A DNA stretch of 64,000 nucleotides. It comes from Cristatella mucedo (Eukaryota > Bryozoa > Phylactolaemata > Cristatellidae). Under the pieces are notes generated by a model. The model was not told the origin of the DNA and searched no databases. It was given only the letters and a program-made list of their open reading frames with translations. The stretch covers positions 431,001 to 495,000 of the forward strand of contig WPIO01000117.1 in the NCBI GenBank assembly GCA_009760855.2, given 5' to 3'. Of the stretch, positions 10,700 through 21,850 are shown piece by piece. The first letter of the stretch is position 1; each line of letters begins with the position of its first letter. Position numbers and translations under genes: made by a program.

Positions 10700-12565
10700 A
10701 GTCGTGCACAGCAATTGTCAGTGATAACCTATGTAATGTAACCTAGGCAATGGATAGAGAGAGAGTGCACAGCTCAGAATAGCTGCTCTTGCGCACTGGT
10801 GTGCCTGTGCGCGCAGCCTTACGCCAGCGCTCATTCGCACGAGGATGCCCGCACTCGGGTTAGCGCTTCCCACACGTGCAAACGCGTCCACCCTACCCAG
10901 GCAGTGCTCGCTTGCAGGCTGGCACGCCCACTCTCGGTTGCATCGCCGTCTGTTCTCCGGCTTTAGCTGTCCCTCCTCAATCTGTTAGTTCATTTCGTGG
11001 CGCGGAGGTGGCGGAGTCGAAGGGCCTGTCTGACAGCCTGCTTCATTTACTTTACTAACCTGGAGGATTTTTCTAGCAACCACTGCTCGCCTTCGTTTGC
11101 CTAACCCTTGCTCCTGAAACCTTCGGTTGGAGAGCCAGGAGGGGGGTTGGGAGGAGGCAGCAGCATCGTTGGCATATTAGCAACAGCTCAGGCTTACGGC
11201 TTGAGAACCTGGCATGTTGGCCAGGTTCCGTTGCACTATTCGCAGGCAGAAGCTGACAGAAGACCAGCTGGACGTGTGGCACAATGGACCGGCTAAAGAA
11301 TCTTTATCCCTATTAGATGAGTCTGTTGGCTACTCGAGCCTGAGTGAAATTTGCTGGTTGTGAATGTTCTACGGTCAGGGTGTTTTATTGCATAAATATG
11401 CCACTGCACGAGGGCTGTCCTGGTACAAGGCTAGTCATCCGGTAGTTCAGCCCACTTTCCGGTAGATCGCCCACTACACGTCTACATGTTCGTAGGAAAT
11501 GTGCACTCAGGCTCAGGCTGAGTTCTGATTGTGACATCCTGAGTGTGAGTGCACCCAGAGGATTAGGTACTGTTGACGAGAGCTCTGCAGAGACACCACA
11601 TGGTGTTGTGCACCAATATCTCGTAGACCCAAACATTTGACTCTGCTGTCTATATGTGTACAGCGCATGTTTGCAAAAGTGCACTTTAAACTGCTATCGA
11701 TCGAAGACTGTCACAGGCAGCTAAAAATACTGCTGAGCATACTAAGCGGGTGCTCTCCTTTCACTAGTTTTTGCCTGTCTGTCTTGTGTGCTGGTGGGTG
11801 GCTCACAGGCATGGCTTCCCCCCCCCCAAGTGCCAGACGGCTAGTCGCCGAAAAGATAAAACTCCGCCATCGTTGAAGAGCAGCCAGCAGCTGGCCAGCT
11901 CACAGGCTTCCTTGTCTGGCCAGCGCTTTGTGCTTTGTCCGTCCCTCTGATCGAGCCCATGGTCGCTAGCAACAGTGCTGCTGCTGCCACCACTGCTGCT
12001 GCTGCTCTTCGGTTCGTCAGCTCTTGGCAATCAGCCTCAGACCAGTAGATGACCTATGATGGCTAGGTGCCAATTTTCGCCTCATTGTTTACCAACCTGC
12101 CCATGTGTGAGTGAGGACTATGTATAATCTTTGACATGTACCGAATGAGGAGGCAACGTCTTTTTTGGCTTCTATACTTATCCTCGCTCTCCCGACCGAG
12201 CTCGAGAGCGAGGTACACGCCGGACGTTCGACTTGCAGTCTGTGCTTGCTAGATGACACCGTGGGCTGCGGATATCGAATGTCGTGCCTGCCTTACAAAT
12301 GGCAGCCAGCCAACCCACATCGTAACGGCAGCTTATGGAGTCAGTCTGTCAATGCTCGGCCACCGATGCAGCTGGCGTAGCCTTCCAGTGACCGATCGGG
12401 TGGTGGTAGTGTCTTCCAGCTGCTAGAACAAAGTCATACATTAATTCTTGGCATCTGGCTGCCAGCCTAGCTGTCACTTTAAATAGGATGTCCCTGGCTA
12501 TTGCCTCCTTGTCATTTGCACTGCTATTGACGTAAGTGTGCTTATGTTCGCGAGTGTGTGTGTGG
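10700..12565. other. Mostly unassigned; possible short coding blocks
   Basis: No repeat family is recognised. Weak coding-like blocks include a minus-strand Ser/Asp-rich frame at about 12020-11880 (ADEPKSSSSSGGSSSTV) and a plus frame at 12145-12250 that begins with ATG and a hydrophobic stretch (MRRQRLFWLLYLSSLSRP). It ends after 35 codons. Neither is well bounded by splice sites, so I do not call genes here. Confidence 0.3.
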
Positions 12566-12567
12566 TG

Positions 12568-12715
12568 AGCCGTAATGGCTCACTAGGTAAGGCGGTTGCT
12601 TTTCACGACCTCGGCACCGAAGTCGTGGGTTCGAATCCTGAGGTGGGCGATCCTGTATCGCCACTGCAAGCGGTGGGGACGACCGTAAAGGCTGTTAAAT
12701 CAGCTAGTATATATT
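12568..12715 (+). mobile_element. SINE-2 copy
   Basis: tRNA-like head with a perfect B box GGTTCGAATCC at about 12629, the paired body phrase CGCCACTGCAAGCGGTGG, and the 3' end GGCTGTTAAATCAGCTAG. GT-rich sequence follows. Confidence 0.85.
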
Positions 12716-12829
12716 TATGTGTGTGCGCGCATGCGTCCGTGCCTAGGCGTGTGTCCGTGCGTGCATGTGCGTTTAGATCCCATGTGAGGCTACCGTAGTG
12801 GCCCCTATGGCCATCTGTGGGTTGAAGTC

Positions 12830-13695
12830 GATCTACTGTTTGACTGGTAGCTAGTGCAGGTCAGCGAGAAGTGGTGTGATGTGGCAACTGTGACTCTCAC
12901 AACAGACAAACCTAGCTGAGGAGTTTTGCACCAGCTGTAAGCGCCTGATTGCACATGCTGGTAGGCCAGCAAGCAGTGAGTTACAGAAGTGTAGACGGGA
13001 TGTCACAAATGCATGGACAACTTCTATGTGGTATCGTCATCTAAACAAGCCCGAATTTTAGCAATGTGTTGTAGCTGAAAGTAGGCAGACTTGATTGTGG
13101 AACAGATGTGGTCATCTAACAAAAGGTCACTTTAGGACTTGACACCTAGATTTCGTGCAGATTCAACAGGAGATATGCTGGCATAGCTGATTTTGAGCGG
13201 CAGCCTTTCCAATTTCTGAATCACATTGGGTTTGCCCATAACTAGTAAGCTAGCTTTATCATCATTTAATTTAAGAACATTTGCTGCCATGCATGTGCAG
13301 ATGTCATCAATACATGCAGCAAGTGAGTTGAGAGAATTTGAGTTGCTCGAAGGCTGGGAGGGATCAAAGCAAAGGTACAACTGAGTGTCATCTGCATAGA
13401 AGTGAAAGCCTAGATTGTGCTTGACAATCACATCAGCAAGAGGGAGAGTAGAAACTGTGAAAAGAAGCGGACCTAGCATGGAGCCCTGAGGTACCCCATA
13501 TTTCAGAGGTTCCTTGGATGATCTTTGTCCATTCACATCAATACTCTGGAGTCTTCCACTGAGATAGGACCTGAACCATTGCAGAGCAGTGCCAGTGATG
13601 CCCAGGCGAGATGAGAGGTGCTCAAGAATAACTTTGTGATCGATAGTATCAAAAGCTGCCGAAGGATCGATCAAAACAAGCAGCTCAACAGGCAT
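12830..13695 (-). mobile_element. LINE-B copy, 5'-truncated within RT
   Basis: The minus frame 13695-13132 is the longest uninterrupted LINE-B RT piece that keeps the catalytic box: AAFDTIDHKVILEHLSSRLG, FRSYLSGRLQSIDVNGQRSS, YGVPQGSMLGPLLF and FHFYADDTQLYLCF. It breaks after SARNLGV. The remaining 3' part to 12830 is frameshifted. The 5' junction abuts the duplicated block at 13696. Confidence 0.88.
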
Positions 13696-13855
13696 CTATC
13701 TACCTCCCGAGTCACGACTGTCACTTGCTGTGAATGGAGTCAGTACCACTTCGTGAAACGATGCTCAACGATCTTCTTTGATTCAGCGATGGCTCGAAAA
13801 TGAGGGATTGAGTTGCTGATACAGCACACCGCACGCCTGCTCAGGCCCTAGTGAT
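13692..13855 (+). repeat. Direct duplication, copy 1 of 2
   Basis: The block GGCATCTATCTACCTCCCGA through GCTCAGGCCCTAGT recurs at 14226-14406 with the same order of phrases (CACGACTGTCACTTGCTGTG; ATTCAGCGATGGCTCGA). About 370 nt of unrelated sequence separates the copies. There is no coding sign. Confidence 0.85.
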
Positions 13856-14225
13856 GCATCCGGCACGGCTCAAAGAGCTGTTGACGCGAACTCTCTCACT
13901 TTGCAGTAAGTGCCAATTGCACATGGCAATATTACCATTTTGTTTTGAGTTTTTTTTGAGTGATGCCGAATGGGTATTGATAACAGTAGGTTTTCACAGG
14001 CTCCTTTATGTGGGACCATCCAGCTGTCAACCACTCGTGATAGAGTTTACTTGAGCAACGTGTTGATCCCGAGCCTGGCATATCGAGTACCTCGGCAGCC
14101 GGTGCCGAGCAAGGGCATGTGCTGAGAAACTGCCAGACCCAGAAACCGCCGGTCGCCTTTCTGCTGTTTCCCCACTGTAAATCTCTTAATCTTGTTTCTC
14201 AGCTGGCATTGGCACTTACTCCTGG

Positions 14226-14406
14226 TTGGCATCTATCTTCCTCCCGAGTCACGACTGTCACTTGCTGTGAATGGAGTCAGTACCACTTCGTGAAACGATA
14301 CTGGGCAATTGATTCAGCAGTTGATTGATCCTTGATTCAGCGATGGCTCGATAATGACGAGTGAGTGGCTGATACAGCGCACCCACACACCTGCTCAGGC
14401 CCTAGT
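14226..14406 (+). repeat. Direct duplication, copy 2 of 2
   Basis: Second copy of the 13692-13855 block. It carries a small extra segment (TTGATTCAGCAGTTGATTGA, near 14310) in the middle. Confidence 0.85.
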
Positions 14407-15135
14407 TTCCTTGCCCGATTTAGGATACCCGTCTTTCGTAGCGACTGAAATCACTCGTCGGTACCTGCCAGTCAGTCAGAGACAAGGACAGTATGAACAG
14501 TCTTGATGCATAATCAAGCAATCATGCCAGCAGTTCTTCTGGGGTCTGGCTTTGCACCATCGTCTTATATCGTGGCAAGGTGACAAGGTTTCGGTTTTGG
14601 TGAGGTGAACAGTAGCACGTGTCTGTAATGTATGTAAGTCCAGAAATCAACAAAGAGAGTTGGTCCATTGTCTTGTAAAGCACTGGCTGTGCTAGCCTTC
14701 TTTAATCCTAGCTGACTGGGCTGGTGAATGTTCGGTCTAGCATAACAATTGATAGAGAGGCACTGCTGATCTCCAAATTGGTCATTGTCAATGCAACTGA
14801 TTTGCAAGTCCCTGGTACCATCTTGCACTCGAAACCATAAACATGGTTTAAAAGAAATGCTTGCATGGGGCCATCTGAAGCCTGATTCTAACCTAGTCGG
14901 GGATTTAATTCAGCTGCTTTAATTAAGCCCTACTGAGATTGAGGTGAAGCAGAATCATTTTGAAAGTGTCAGTCATGATGGCCCCCCAAGCCTGGAAACC
15001 AGTGAGTAATTGAGCTTCAACCGGGCGAATGGCCACCGATGGGACGATTGGAACTCTTGACGGACAGGAGCTGGCTCTAGGAGTATCCAGGTAGCTGCAT
15101 TTTTCTTCGATGGCATGCCCTGTAAGCCAAAATGT
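14407..15135. other. Unassigned sequence
   Basis: No recognised repeat, and no splice-bounded open frame that I would defend. The minus frame at 14828-14565 has no recognisable product. Confidence 0.4.
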
Positions 15136-15558
15136 CGATGTAATGTATCTCCATCTGCAGCTCCACAAAGGCATATTAACCATGTGGGTGTTACGAATGA
15201 GAGTTCTGTATAGCGCACTCACAGCCTAAGCGGCTTTCGGTACGCATTTGGTAGCCAACAGACTTCGTCTCACGAAACAAAGAGAAAGTGGGAAGCATAG
15301 CAGAGTGAGGAGAGCAGTTGAGGTAGTGAGTAGCATGGAAGTAGCAGCTCAGAATCGCTGACAAGGATGAGCCATAGTCGGCAGCAGGTGAGTTGTTGTC
15401 GTTGCGTAAGAATTGTGGAAGCGAGTTCCACAGTCTAGGACCTGCAGAGCTAAAGCTTCTGTCGTCAACGGTCTTTTAGTAAGCAGAGAAATGGAATGGC
15501 TGATTTATTGTCCATACCGGACCTGAGGGCGAAAAGAGGCTGAAACTGGTCCCAGACA
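15136..15558 (-). mobile_element. LINE-A 3' fragment
   Basis: The 3' end shows the residual pentamer (ATGTAATGTA) at 15138, then CTCCACAAAGGC and the conserved region for RPGLWNSL-like residues near 15425. The copy is 5'-truncated at about 15558. Confidence 0.85.
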
Positions 15559-15740
15559 GCCCCCCTGACAGTGATGCAAATGGTGCTAAGATACCCCGGC
15601 AGTACTTCGCAAAAAAACTTACACCATAGGCCCACTGCATCACTGCCCGTATATCAGAGACGCCTGCCAGGCTGTGAACCGGTTTGAGCCGGCACAGCCA
15701 GCAGCACAGAGCTCTTGAGCTTGGGTGGAGCGTATTGCAG

Positions 15741-15893
15741 TGTATTCCGGAAGAAGCTGTTCGGCGAGTTTCAGGCGCCATTTCAGTTCCACTCGGCTCG
15801 CCTGCTCCTACTGCCTGCTTCTTCCCAGCCTTGCCTAGTAGTATTGCCCCGACCTTTAGCTGCTCTCGTCCAGCACGTGACTCGCAGCTTCGT
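15741..15893 (+). CDS. Predicted exon 1 of an unrecognised multi-exon host gene
   Basis: An acceptor-like AG ends at 15740 (GAGCGTATTGCAG). The open frame reads FRKKLFGEFQAPFQFHSARL, then LLLLPASSQPCLVVLPRPLA and ALVQHVTRSF. It ends with two leftover bases (GT) at a donor GTGAGG at 15894. The next exon starts with T, which completes a Val codon, so a 99-bp intron (GTGAGG...CATTCCAG) joins the two in phase. The start is uncertain because the frame stays open a little upstream. Product unknown. The pieces are Leu/Ala/Pro-rich and look helical. Confidence 0.5.
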
Positions 15894-15992
15894 GTGAGGC
15901 CGCTTCGAGAGAAATCAGGCAGAGCACACGTTCGAACTCGTATTTGGGGGGAGGGCGGCCGGCAGGATTTTACTGCGAATCCCCCATTCCAG

Positions 15993-16161
15993 TGAAGGTG
16001 AGGTGGTGCCGTGGCCTGTCGGCCGGCTGGCCGACACTGGAGTCAAGCCTGGCTTTTCCTGCTGCTTCTTTGAAACCGAGGTCAAAGGGTCAGATGCAAA
16101 CGAACCGAGTGGGCTGGTGGCCGAGCTCAAGCTGGTGGTTCAGCTGCTCGGTCGGCACGAG
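15993..16161 (+). CDS. Predicted exon 2 of the unrecognised host gene
   Basis: It is preceded by a pyrimidine tract and AG (AATCCCCCATTCCAG) and followed by GTAGCT. The frame reads EGEVVPWPVGRLADTGVKPG, FSCCFFETEVKGSDANEPSG and LVAELKLVVQLLGRHE, with amphipathic leucine spacing at the end. It ends on a codon boundary. Phase agrees with exon 1. The next identified exon (17918) needs one extra base, so either a small exon is missing or an alternative donor (GTCGGC, at about 16151) is used. I see no known domain. Confidence 0.5.
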
Positions 16162-16461
16162 GTAGCTGTGAGCTGCTACAGCTGTCGGCTGCAGCCAAGC
16201 TGCAAGGCTCTGTAACTATCCTGCCATCAGCTGTGCAGGCTGCTCTGTCCGAGTGGTCCACCTGTCGTAGTTGGCTCAGCTCTGCTCAGCCCATTGCTCT
16301 CTCTCCCGTGTGGTTTGTTTTGGTTTGATTTCCTCTCAGTTGCTTTTAAAGCTTTCGATGACAGAGCAGTTGATTTATCCTGTATTGCACGCTCTCAGCT
16401 GGTGATGGCAGCTAGTGCACTTCTGATGCTGTGCAAATGATGCTGTTGAAGCTGCCGACTT

Positions 16462-16464
<3 letters not shown>

Positions 16465-16496
<32 letters not shown>

Positions 16497-16600
16497 TAAT
16501 ATAATTCATCTGTATTGCACCCTAAGAGAACGGAACCTCTATCCAGACGCATTGTATAAGCCACAGGGCTCGAGACTATGACCTTGGTCGTTAAAGCCTG
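16465..16600 (-). mobile_element. SINE-1 fragment with AAT run
   Basis: An AAT run (16465-16493) then, on the minus strand, the SINE-1 tail and head remnants (ATTCATCTGTATTGCACCCT ... GGGCTCGAGAC). A second partial tail in plus orientation follows near 16610-16650. Confidence 0.65.
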
Positions 16601-16655
16601 CTGCAAATGTGAAGCTCCTGGCTAGAGATTCAGTTCCTATGGCGCTGTATAAAAG

Positions 16656-17029
16656 TTGAGCACCTTACCCCTAAGCCAGGCCTTCACCTTCGCCATCGCG
16701 GAAAGAAGAAACATATGCCAGCATTGCTTTCTCAGTTTGGCCGTTTTATGCTGTGCTTCTGGTGTAGTGATGAGAATAATATTAGTAACAATAAATTGTG
16801 TATGCCACCCTGGAAAAGTAATGCTAAATTGCTTTCTTAGCACTTTAGATTGACTGAAAAGAAAGCAGATGACGATAACTGCAGTAATTGCAGTGAGCTT
16901 GTGCATCTACAGACAACAGCTTGTGCATCCGTAGCTTCGTAGTAAATTGTCATACAGTCGGAGGATGGATTCACGGAATGCGGTTTTTCCGAAGTTTCAG
17001 TTTTTAGGGGCATTGCAACTGAATGCATA
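16656..17029. other. Unassigned intronic sequence
   Basis: Nothing recognised. Minus-strand open frames here have no recognisable product. Confidence 0.35.
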
Positions 17030-17200
17030 GCAACTCAGAGGCACAGTCTCCAAAGAATTCGAGAGTGGTTAGAGGTTCAGCTTAATGACCGGATTCAGAC
17101 GAACAGGTGATAACGACGAAGGAGCCGTGGGGAGAAAGTATTATTCGATAGCTGAGTCGGAGCGAAAGAGTGGATGAGTCGATGGAGCTTAATAGGTAGC
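17030..17200 (-). mobile_element. Diverged LINE-B relic
   Basis: GGCACAGTCTCCAAAGAATT and the downstream phrase order match the LINE-B region just after RT, with many substitutions. Confidence 0.55.
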
Positions 17201-17430
17201 AAAGGTTCTGCTCGGTTATTACTTTCAGACTTGTTCGGGGAATCAGCAACACGTTGGACACGGTCAACGCAGACTCAGTGCCTTTAGCAGTGAAAGCAGG
17301 TGAGCAGCTGGGTCGGTTACCGACTTTGGTTGCAAAACGAGGTTTTTATAATGCTGGAAGCTCCATACCGGCAACGATGAAGTCAAATCAGTATGAGTCC
17401 TCTATGCTATCAATCTCGATACGAACGGTG

Positions 17431-17547
17431 TCATCCTATCACTATTCACAGTTCACATCCTATCACTATTCACAGTTCACATCCTATCACTATTCACAGT
17501 TCACATCCTATCACTATTCACAGTTCACATCCTATCACTATTCACTG
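17431..17547 (+). repeat. 24-bp minisatellite
   Basis: Nearly five copies of CATCCTATCACTATTCACAG plus four bases. Because 24 is divisible by three, the plus frame stays open and repeats SYHYSQFT. This is a repeat artefact inside an intron. Confidence 0.95.
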
Positions 17548-17917
17548 CCTCGTGGCAGTTGTATATTTTTTATCAGTGAGAACTCGACGCTCGATCGGAT
17601 TAAGAAAAGCTGGAAAAAGTTTTCCCCCACTTGAGCCGCTGTGCATCGATCGTGGTTTAGACTTTGAGGCTCTTGCTTCTCGTTTCAGCCAATTTTTTTC
17701 CAGCCAATTTCTTTGTGTCTTCTGTTTTACTTGGCAAAGCTGCAAGAGCCTCTAATTTCCGAAAACGAAGGCATCGCCTACTTAAGCTGCCTATCTGTGC
17801 CATCCAAACCTGCTACGTTCGAGTCCGGGTCAAGGATTTCGATAGAAACTGGACATTTTTTGTATGATTGTCAAAGGCACTGATTATTCGGCTCGTGCAC
17901 TTCTTTCGAATTTTCAG

Positions 17918-18001
17918 TGGCTAGCTTCGTTTGTCCTGCTATGGTGACGTTGTGGCAATTGCTGCGTCCGGAGTTACTTAGCGACTTGGATCTATCTATT
18001 G
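17918..18001 (+). CDS. Predicted exon 3 of the unrecognised host gene
   Basis: Strong acceptor context (CTTCTTTCGAATTTTCAG). The frame reads ASFVCPAMVTLWQLLRPELL and SDLDLSI after two leading bases. The donor GTATTG at 18002 leaves one base (G). The next exon begins GT, making a Gly codon, so phase agrees downstream. Upstream phase does not match exon 2 directly. Confidence 0.4.
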
Positions 18002-18426
18002 GTATTGGAACAGCTGTGCGGACTGCTCAGTGATGACCGGTCACGCTGCTTCTTTGGGATATGTGTACCTGGCCAGCTGGTTAGGGTTGCTCCTAGTCCC
18101 CTAAGGGAGTGGCAGTTTAATATTTTCATCGCGTCCGGTTGCTAGCTCTGTCCTAGCGATCACTGTTTCGACCTATTGCAGCTATCTACTCCAGCTGTAA
18201 TCTATCCTTTTTGTTTTTCAAAAATGTACTGGGTGATCAATCCTACTTGAAGCGATCGATCATCATCGGGGGGGGGGGGTAAGCTATAAAGGTGCTGTGC
18301 TGCTCTGTCCTGAGGCTGACGCCAACAGGCTTAAAAGGGAGGCCAACCCCCTCCGGTTCCCCTGACTTACATATCAGCTGTGGGAGAATGGCCTAATCGC
18401 CCTAACATCAGTCTCTCTTCTATACT

Positions 18427-18444
18427 CACTCTTTCTCTCTCCCC

Positions 18445-18517
<73 letters not shown>

Positions 18518-18683
18518 TCTCTCTGCCTTTCTCTCTTTCGTTCTCTATCTCTCTCAGTCTCTGTAACCATCTGCCAATCTCTCTTTCTCTCACCCACAGG
18601 CTCTCGTGCAATCTCTCTGTCTCTCTGTCTCTGTCTCTCTGTCTCTCCCTCCCTGTCTCTCTCTCTGTCTGTTTGTCTGTCTG

Positions 18684-18782
<99 letters not shown>

Positions 18783-18832
18783 GTCTCTCTCTTTCTCTCT
18801 GTCTGTCTATCTCTCTTTCTCTCTATAGTCCG
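18427..18832 (+). repeat. Long CT microsatellite
   Basis: CT runs with scattered TCTG and TCCC interruptions. It opens spurious Leu/Ser frames on the plus strand and Arg/Glu frames on the minus strand. Confidence 0.97.
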
Positions 18833-18958
18833 AAGTGACATCTGAGTCGTTGCTTCATAGCCTGATCCCTCTTGCTTGACTTGCCACCTGCGCCTGTCTC
18901 CCTTTTTACTGATTGAGTTTGATTCTATTTGATTTTATTTTGTCTTTATTTTATGCAG

Positions 18959-19154
18959 GTGGTGCCAACGTTGTGGCATTGTGCGATGCCGAGGACGTGC
19001 TGTGCCGGTGCTACTGGGGTGTGGCAGTGGAGGCACTCTATCGATGGCTGCTGCCCTCACGGCAGTCGGGTTTCGAGCATGACCTTCTGACCGGCGAGTG
19101 GCCAAGTGGAGAAGCCGAGCTCAGCAGCTGCGATGCTGTCGTGACCGCGAGCAG
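18959..19154 (+). CDS. Predicted exon 4 of the unrecognised host gene
   Basis: The acceptor TTATTTTATGCAG is followed by an open frame: GANVVALCDAEDVLCRCYWG, VAVEALYRWLLPSRQSGFEH, DLLTGEWPSGEAELSSCDAV and VTAS. It ends with two bases (AG) before GTTTGC. Both flanks are canonical. The alternative frames of the same block contain stops or look non-coding. The composition suggests an intracellular helical protein. No family is recognised. Confidence 0.55.
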
Positions 19155-19213
19155 GTTTGCTACAGCCCTCTCACCCAGTGCACCTTGCAGCAGATGCCAC
19201 CAGCACCAGTAGC

Positions 19214-19380
19214 TGCTCCCTGAGCAGAGAGAGCGAGAGAGAGAGAGAGAGAGAGAAAGAGAGATAGACAGACAGAGAGAAAGAGAGAGACAGAGCCAGG
19301 GAGGCACAGAGAGAGGCAGAGACAGACAGAGAGAGGCAGAGACAGACAAAGAGAGACAGAGACAGACAGAGAGAGACATA
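19214..19380 (+). repeat. GA-rich microsatellite with GACA units
   Basis: GAGAGA and GACAGACAGA tracts lie in the intron between predicted exons 4 and 5. Confidence 0.95.
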
Positions 19381-19411
19381 TGAAGTACCTGAAGCAAACA
19401 GCGGCTTGAAG

Positions 19412-19692
19412 CAAACCTTTGCTGCTTCGGCTGTTGCGGCTGCCTGAGGTCTTATGTCAGCTTGCTTGCTTGGCGGCTTCTGCTGACCATTGCACGGTGG
19501 CATCGCTTCTTGTGATGCCGGATGCTGGCACCCACTCGAGTGACCGCCGTCGGATTTCGGCAGCCGCATGCCTCCGAAGCGCTCGGTTGGTGGCCGGCTT
19601 GTCGGAGAGCTGCCAGGATGCCCGTGATTTGTTGTTGTCCCGTGTCAAACAGTGCCACCTGCCGGCAGCTGCCTGCCACGTGTGTTGCGGTG
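19412..19692 (+). CDS. Predicted exon 5 of the unrecognised host gene
   Basis: The frame reads LLRLLRLPEVLCQLACLAAS, then RRISAAACLRSARLVAGLSE, SCQDARDLLLSRVKQCHLPA and ACHVCCG. The donor GTGAGG at 19693 leaves one base (G), which the first two bases of the next exon (CT) complete to Ala. The acceptor is weak: an AG at 19411 fits the phase of exon 4 (AG+C) but has no pyrimidine tract, and AGs at about 19444 or 19456 are alternatives. The leucine-rich helical pattern suggests a solenoid-like protein, which is inference only. Confidence 0.5.
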
Positions 19693-20119
19693 GTGAGGCA
19701 CAGGCAGTGGTCGTTCGGAGTCGGAGGTGCTAGCCGACTGAGAGCAGATAGATAAGTTAGAGGAAAAACAAGAGCTGAGAGCATTTAAGGAGACCTTGGG
19801 ACCTTGCCGGTCAACTCTGCTTGACTGCTGGTGGTGTGCTTGGGGGGGGGGGGGTAAGGAAGGGGTGAACTTTGAATTAATCCTAACTGGCCGATCTGCT
19901 ATGGTGCATGCTTTGACACTGTGCATGTTATCACTAACCAATTAACATGCTTCCTTTTGTACATTAAATACCCAGACAGAAATTTAGTTCTCTTAGGGTA
20001 CTGTACACATTTCTTATTATTATTATTGTTATTGGAGATAGCCATCTAGCTAGCTAGCCAGCTAGATGGGTAGATGGATTGAGATGAATAGATTAGTATA
20101 GAGATATACTGTACATGTA

Positions 20120-21085
20120 TTGTAATGTAATGTTTCCTCCGTCTGTAACTCCACAAAGCCATAAAGACTATGTGGATGTTACACAGGAAGGTTTTGTATA
20201 GCGCACTCACAGCCTAAGCGGCTTTCGGTACGCATTTGGTAGCCAACAGACTTCGTCTCACGAAACAAAGAGAAAGTGGGAAGCATAGCAGAGTTAGGAG
20301 AGCAGTTGAGGTAGTGAGTAGCATAGAAGTAGCAGTTCAGGACCGCTGAAAAGGATGTGCCACAGTCGGCAGCAGGAGAGTAGTTGTCTTTGCTTAAGAA
20401 TTGTGAAAGTGAGTTCCGCAGTCTAGGACATGCAGAGCTAAAGCTTCTGTCACCAGCGGTGTTTAAGCAGAAGGATGGAACAGCTAATTTATTGTCCATA
20501 CCGGACCTGAGGGCACGAGGAGGCTGAAACTGGTGCAGCAGTTCAGCTAGGTACAAAGGAGCTAAGCCGTGGCGGGCCTTGGGGGTCAGCGTAAGAACTT
20601 TGCTCTGTATCCGTTGCTCAACCGGCATCCATCCTAGCTCTTTTAGCAAAGGAGACACCTGCCCAAAACTCTGGGACTTGAAGACTAGCCTTGCAGCCAT
20701 ATTCATAGTCAGCTGCAGTGGCCTAGTTGCTTTCTTTGGTAGCCCAGCCAAAAGGGAATTACAAAAATCAAGCCGAGATATAACTAAGGAGCTAGTTACA
20801 TTTTTTGCAAGCAACTGTCGAAGACAGCTCCTAATCTTGGATAGGGATCGGACGTGATGGCTAGCTGTAGAAGCAGTCTTCTGACTGAAGCTTTTAAAAC
20901 TGAGGCAGCTTTCGAAAACGGCACGTAAATTTCGAGCGCACTGTGATGGTCACACAACAGCATCACCTACTGGAAGAGCAAAGCCTTTTAATCCAGCCAT
21001 GGGATTGGGATGTCCCATGAGCAACATTTCGGTTTTATCGTCATTTAGTTTCAAGAAGTTTTCCGACATCCATGATGTGCCTGAA
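20120..21085 (-). mobile_element. LINE-A copy, 5'-truncated
   Basis: The 3' end carries TTGTAATGTAATG at 20118-20132. The minus frame 20814-20179 (211 codons) is the RT C-terminal domain, including SRLDFCNSLLAGLPKKATRP, MNMAARLVFKSQSFGQVSPL and the family end ESRLGCECAIQN. Upstream sequence to 21085 is frameshifted. It lies inside the predicted intron 5. Confidence 0.9.
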
Positions 21086-21581
21086 CTCAGATACTTATAT
21101 ACCAGACCTTAAGAGACAGATAGATGGACAAAGAAGAATGTAGTGCTTTTCAGTTGTGTTAAGATTTTAAGTCGATGGTGTACGTGTGTAGGGGAGTCTC
21201 CTGTCAATCGGGATGCTTTTGTTGGTCGATTGGACGTGGCTCCAGAGGCAGCCGTGATATATCTGTGATAGCCGTCTATACAGCTGCTGCTTATGTCAGA
21301 TCATGGCCGGTGTCGATCGTCGGCTGGCTGCCTGTCTGTCGAGCTGGTACTGCTGTTCGGGCCAATTGATTGCCACTTTCCTTCGAGGTGACTCCAGTGA
21401 ACGAAGCAGTGGGTGCAGCCGAGCTGGCAGCTGTTGTGACACTTGCTCAGTCATCATTTTTCAGACAGATCGAGGCTTTGGGGGGTGCAGCCTAGGGAGC
21501 AGCTGCAGCTGCTGTCAGAGGATTTAGGACGCCCATTCGGCGTCCTATACCAGAGGCCTTGATGGGTGAGAGGAAAAGCTG
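21086..21581. other. Unassigned intronic sequence
   Basis: Several short coding-like blocks overlap in different frames (for example at 21174-21260 and 21290-21480), but no choice of splice sites is convincing. Confidence 0.3.
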
Positions 21582-21850
21582 ACGTCTATGAGACTGAGAC
21601 TGAGGATATATGTGAAAGGGCCGGAATGGCACTTTCTCTTGTTCCTGCAGCCTACGAGACGGCCCATGTTTCAGACGAACTAGGCACTAGCATGTCCGGG
21701 GGGGGGGCCCAGCCGCACGTCTATGAGACTGAGACTGGATATATGTGTGTGCCGGAATGGCACTTTCTCTCGTTCCTGCAGCCTACGAGATACGAGCCCA
21801 TGTTTCAGACGAACTAGGCACTAGCATGTCCGATGGCCCAGCCGCACGCT
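21582..21850 (+). repeat. Two-copy tandem duplication, about 135 bp each
   Basis: The phrases ACGTCTATGAGACTGAGACT, GGAATGGCACTTTCTC and GTTTCAGACGAACTAGGCAC recur in the same order in 21582-21716 and 21717-21850. A G9 run marks the first junction. Confidence 0.92.

Noticed and set aside
17229-17299. Exon between good AG (TTATTACTTTCAG) and GTGAGC
   Set aside because: Its length gives the wrong phase for both neighbours, and it abuts a LINE-B relic.
18380-18845. Ser/Leu-rich and Arg/Glu-rich ORFs
   Set aside because: Translation of the CT/GA microsatellite only.
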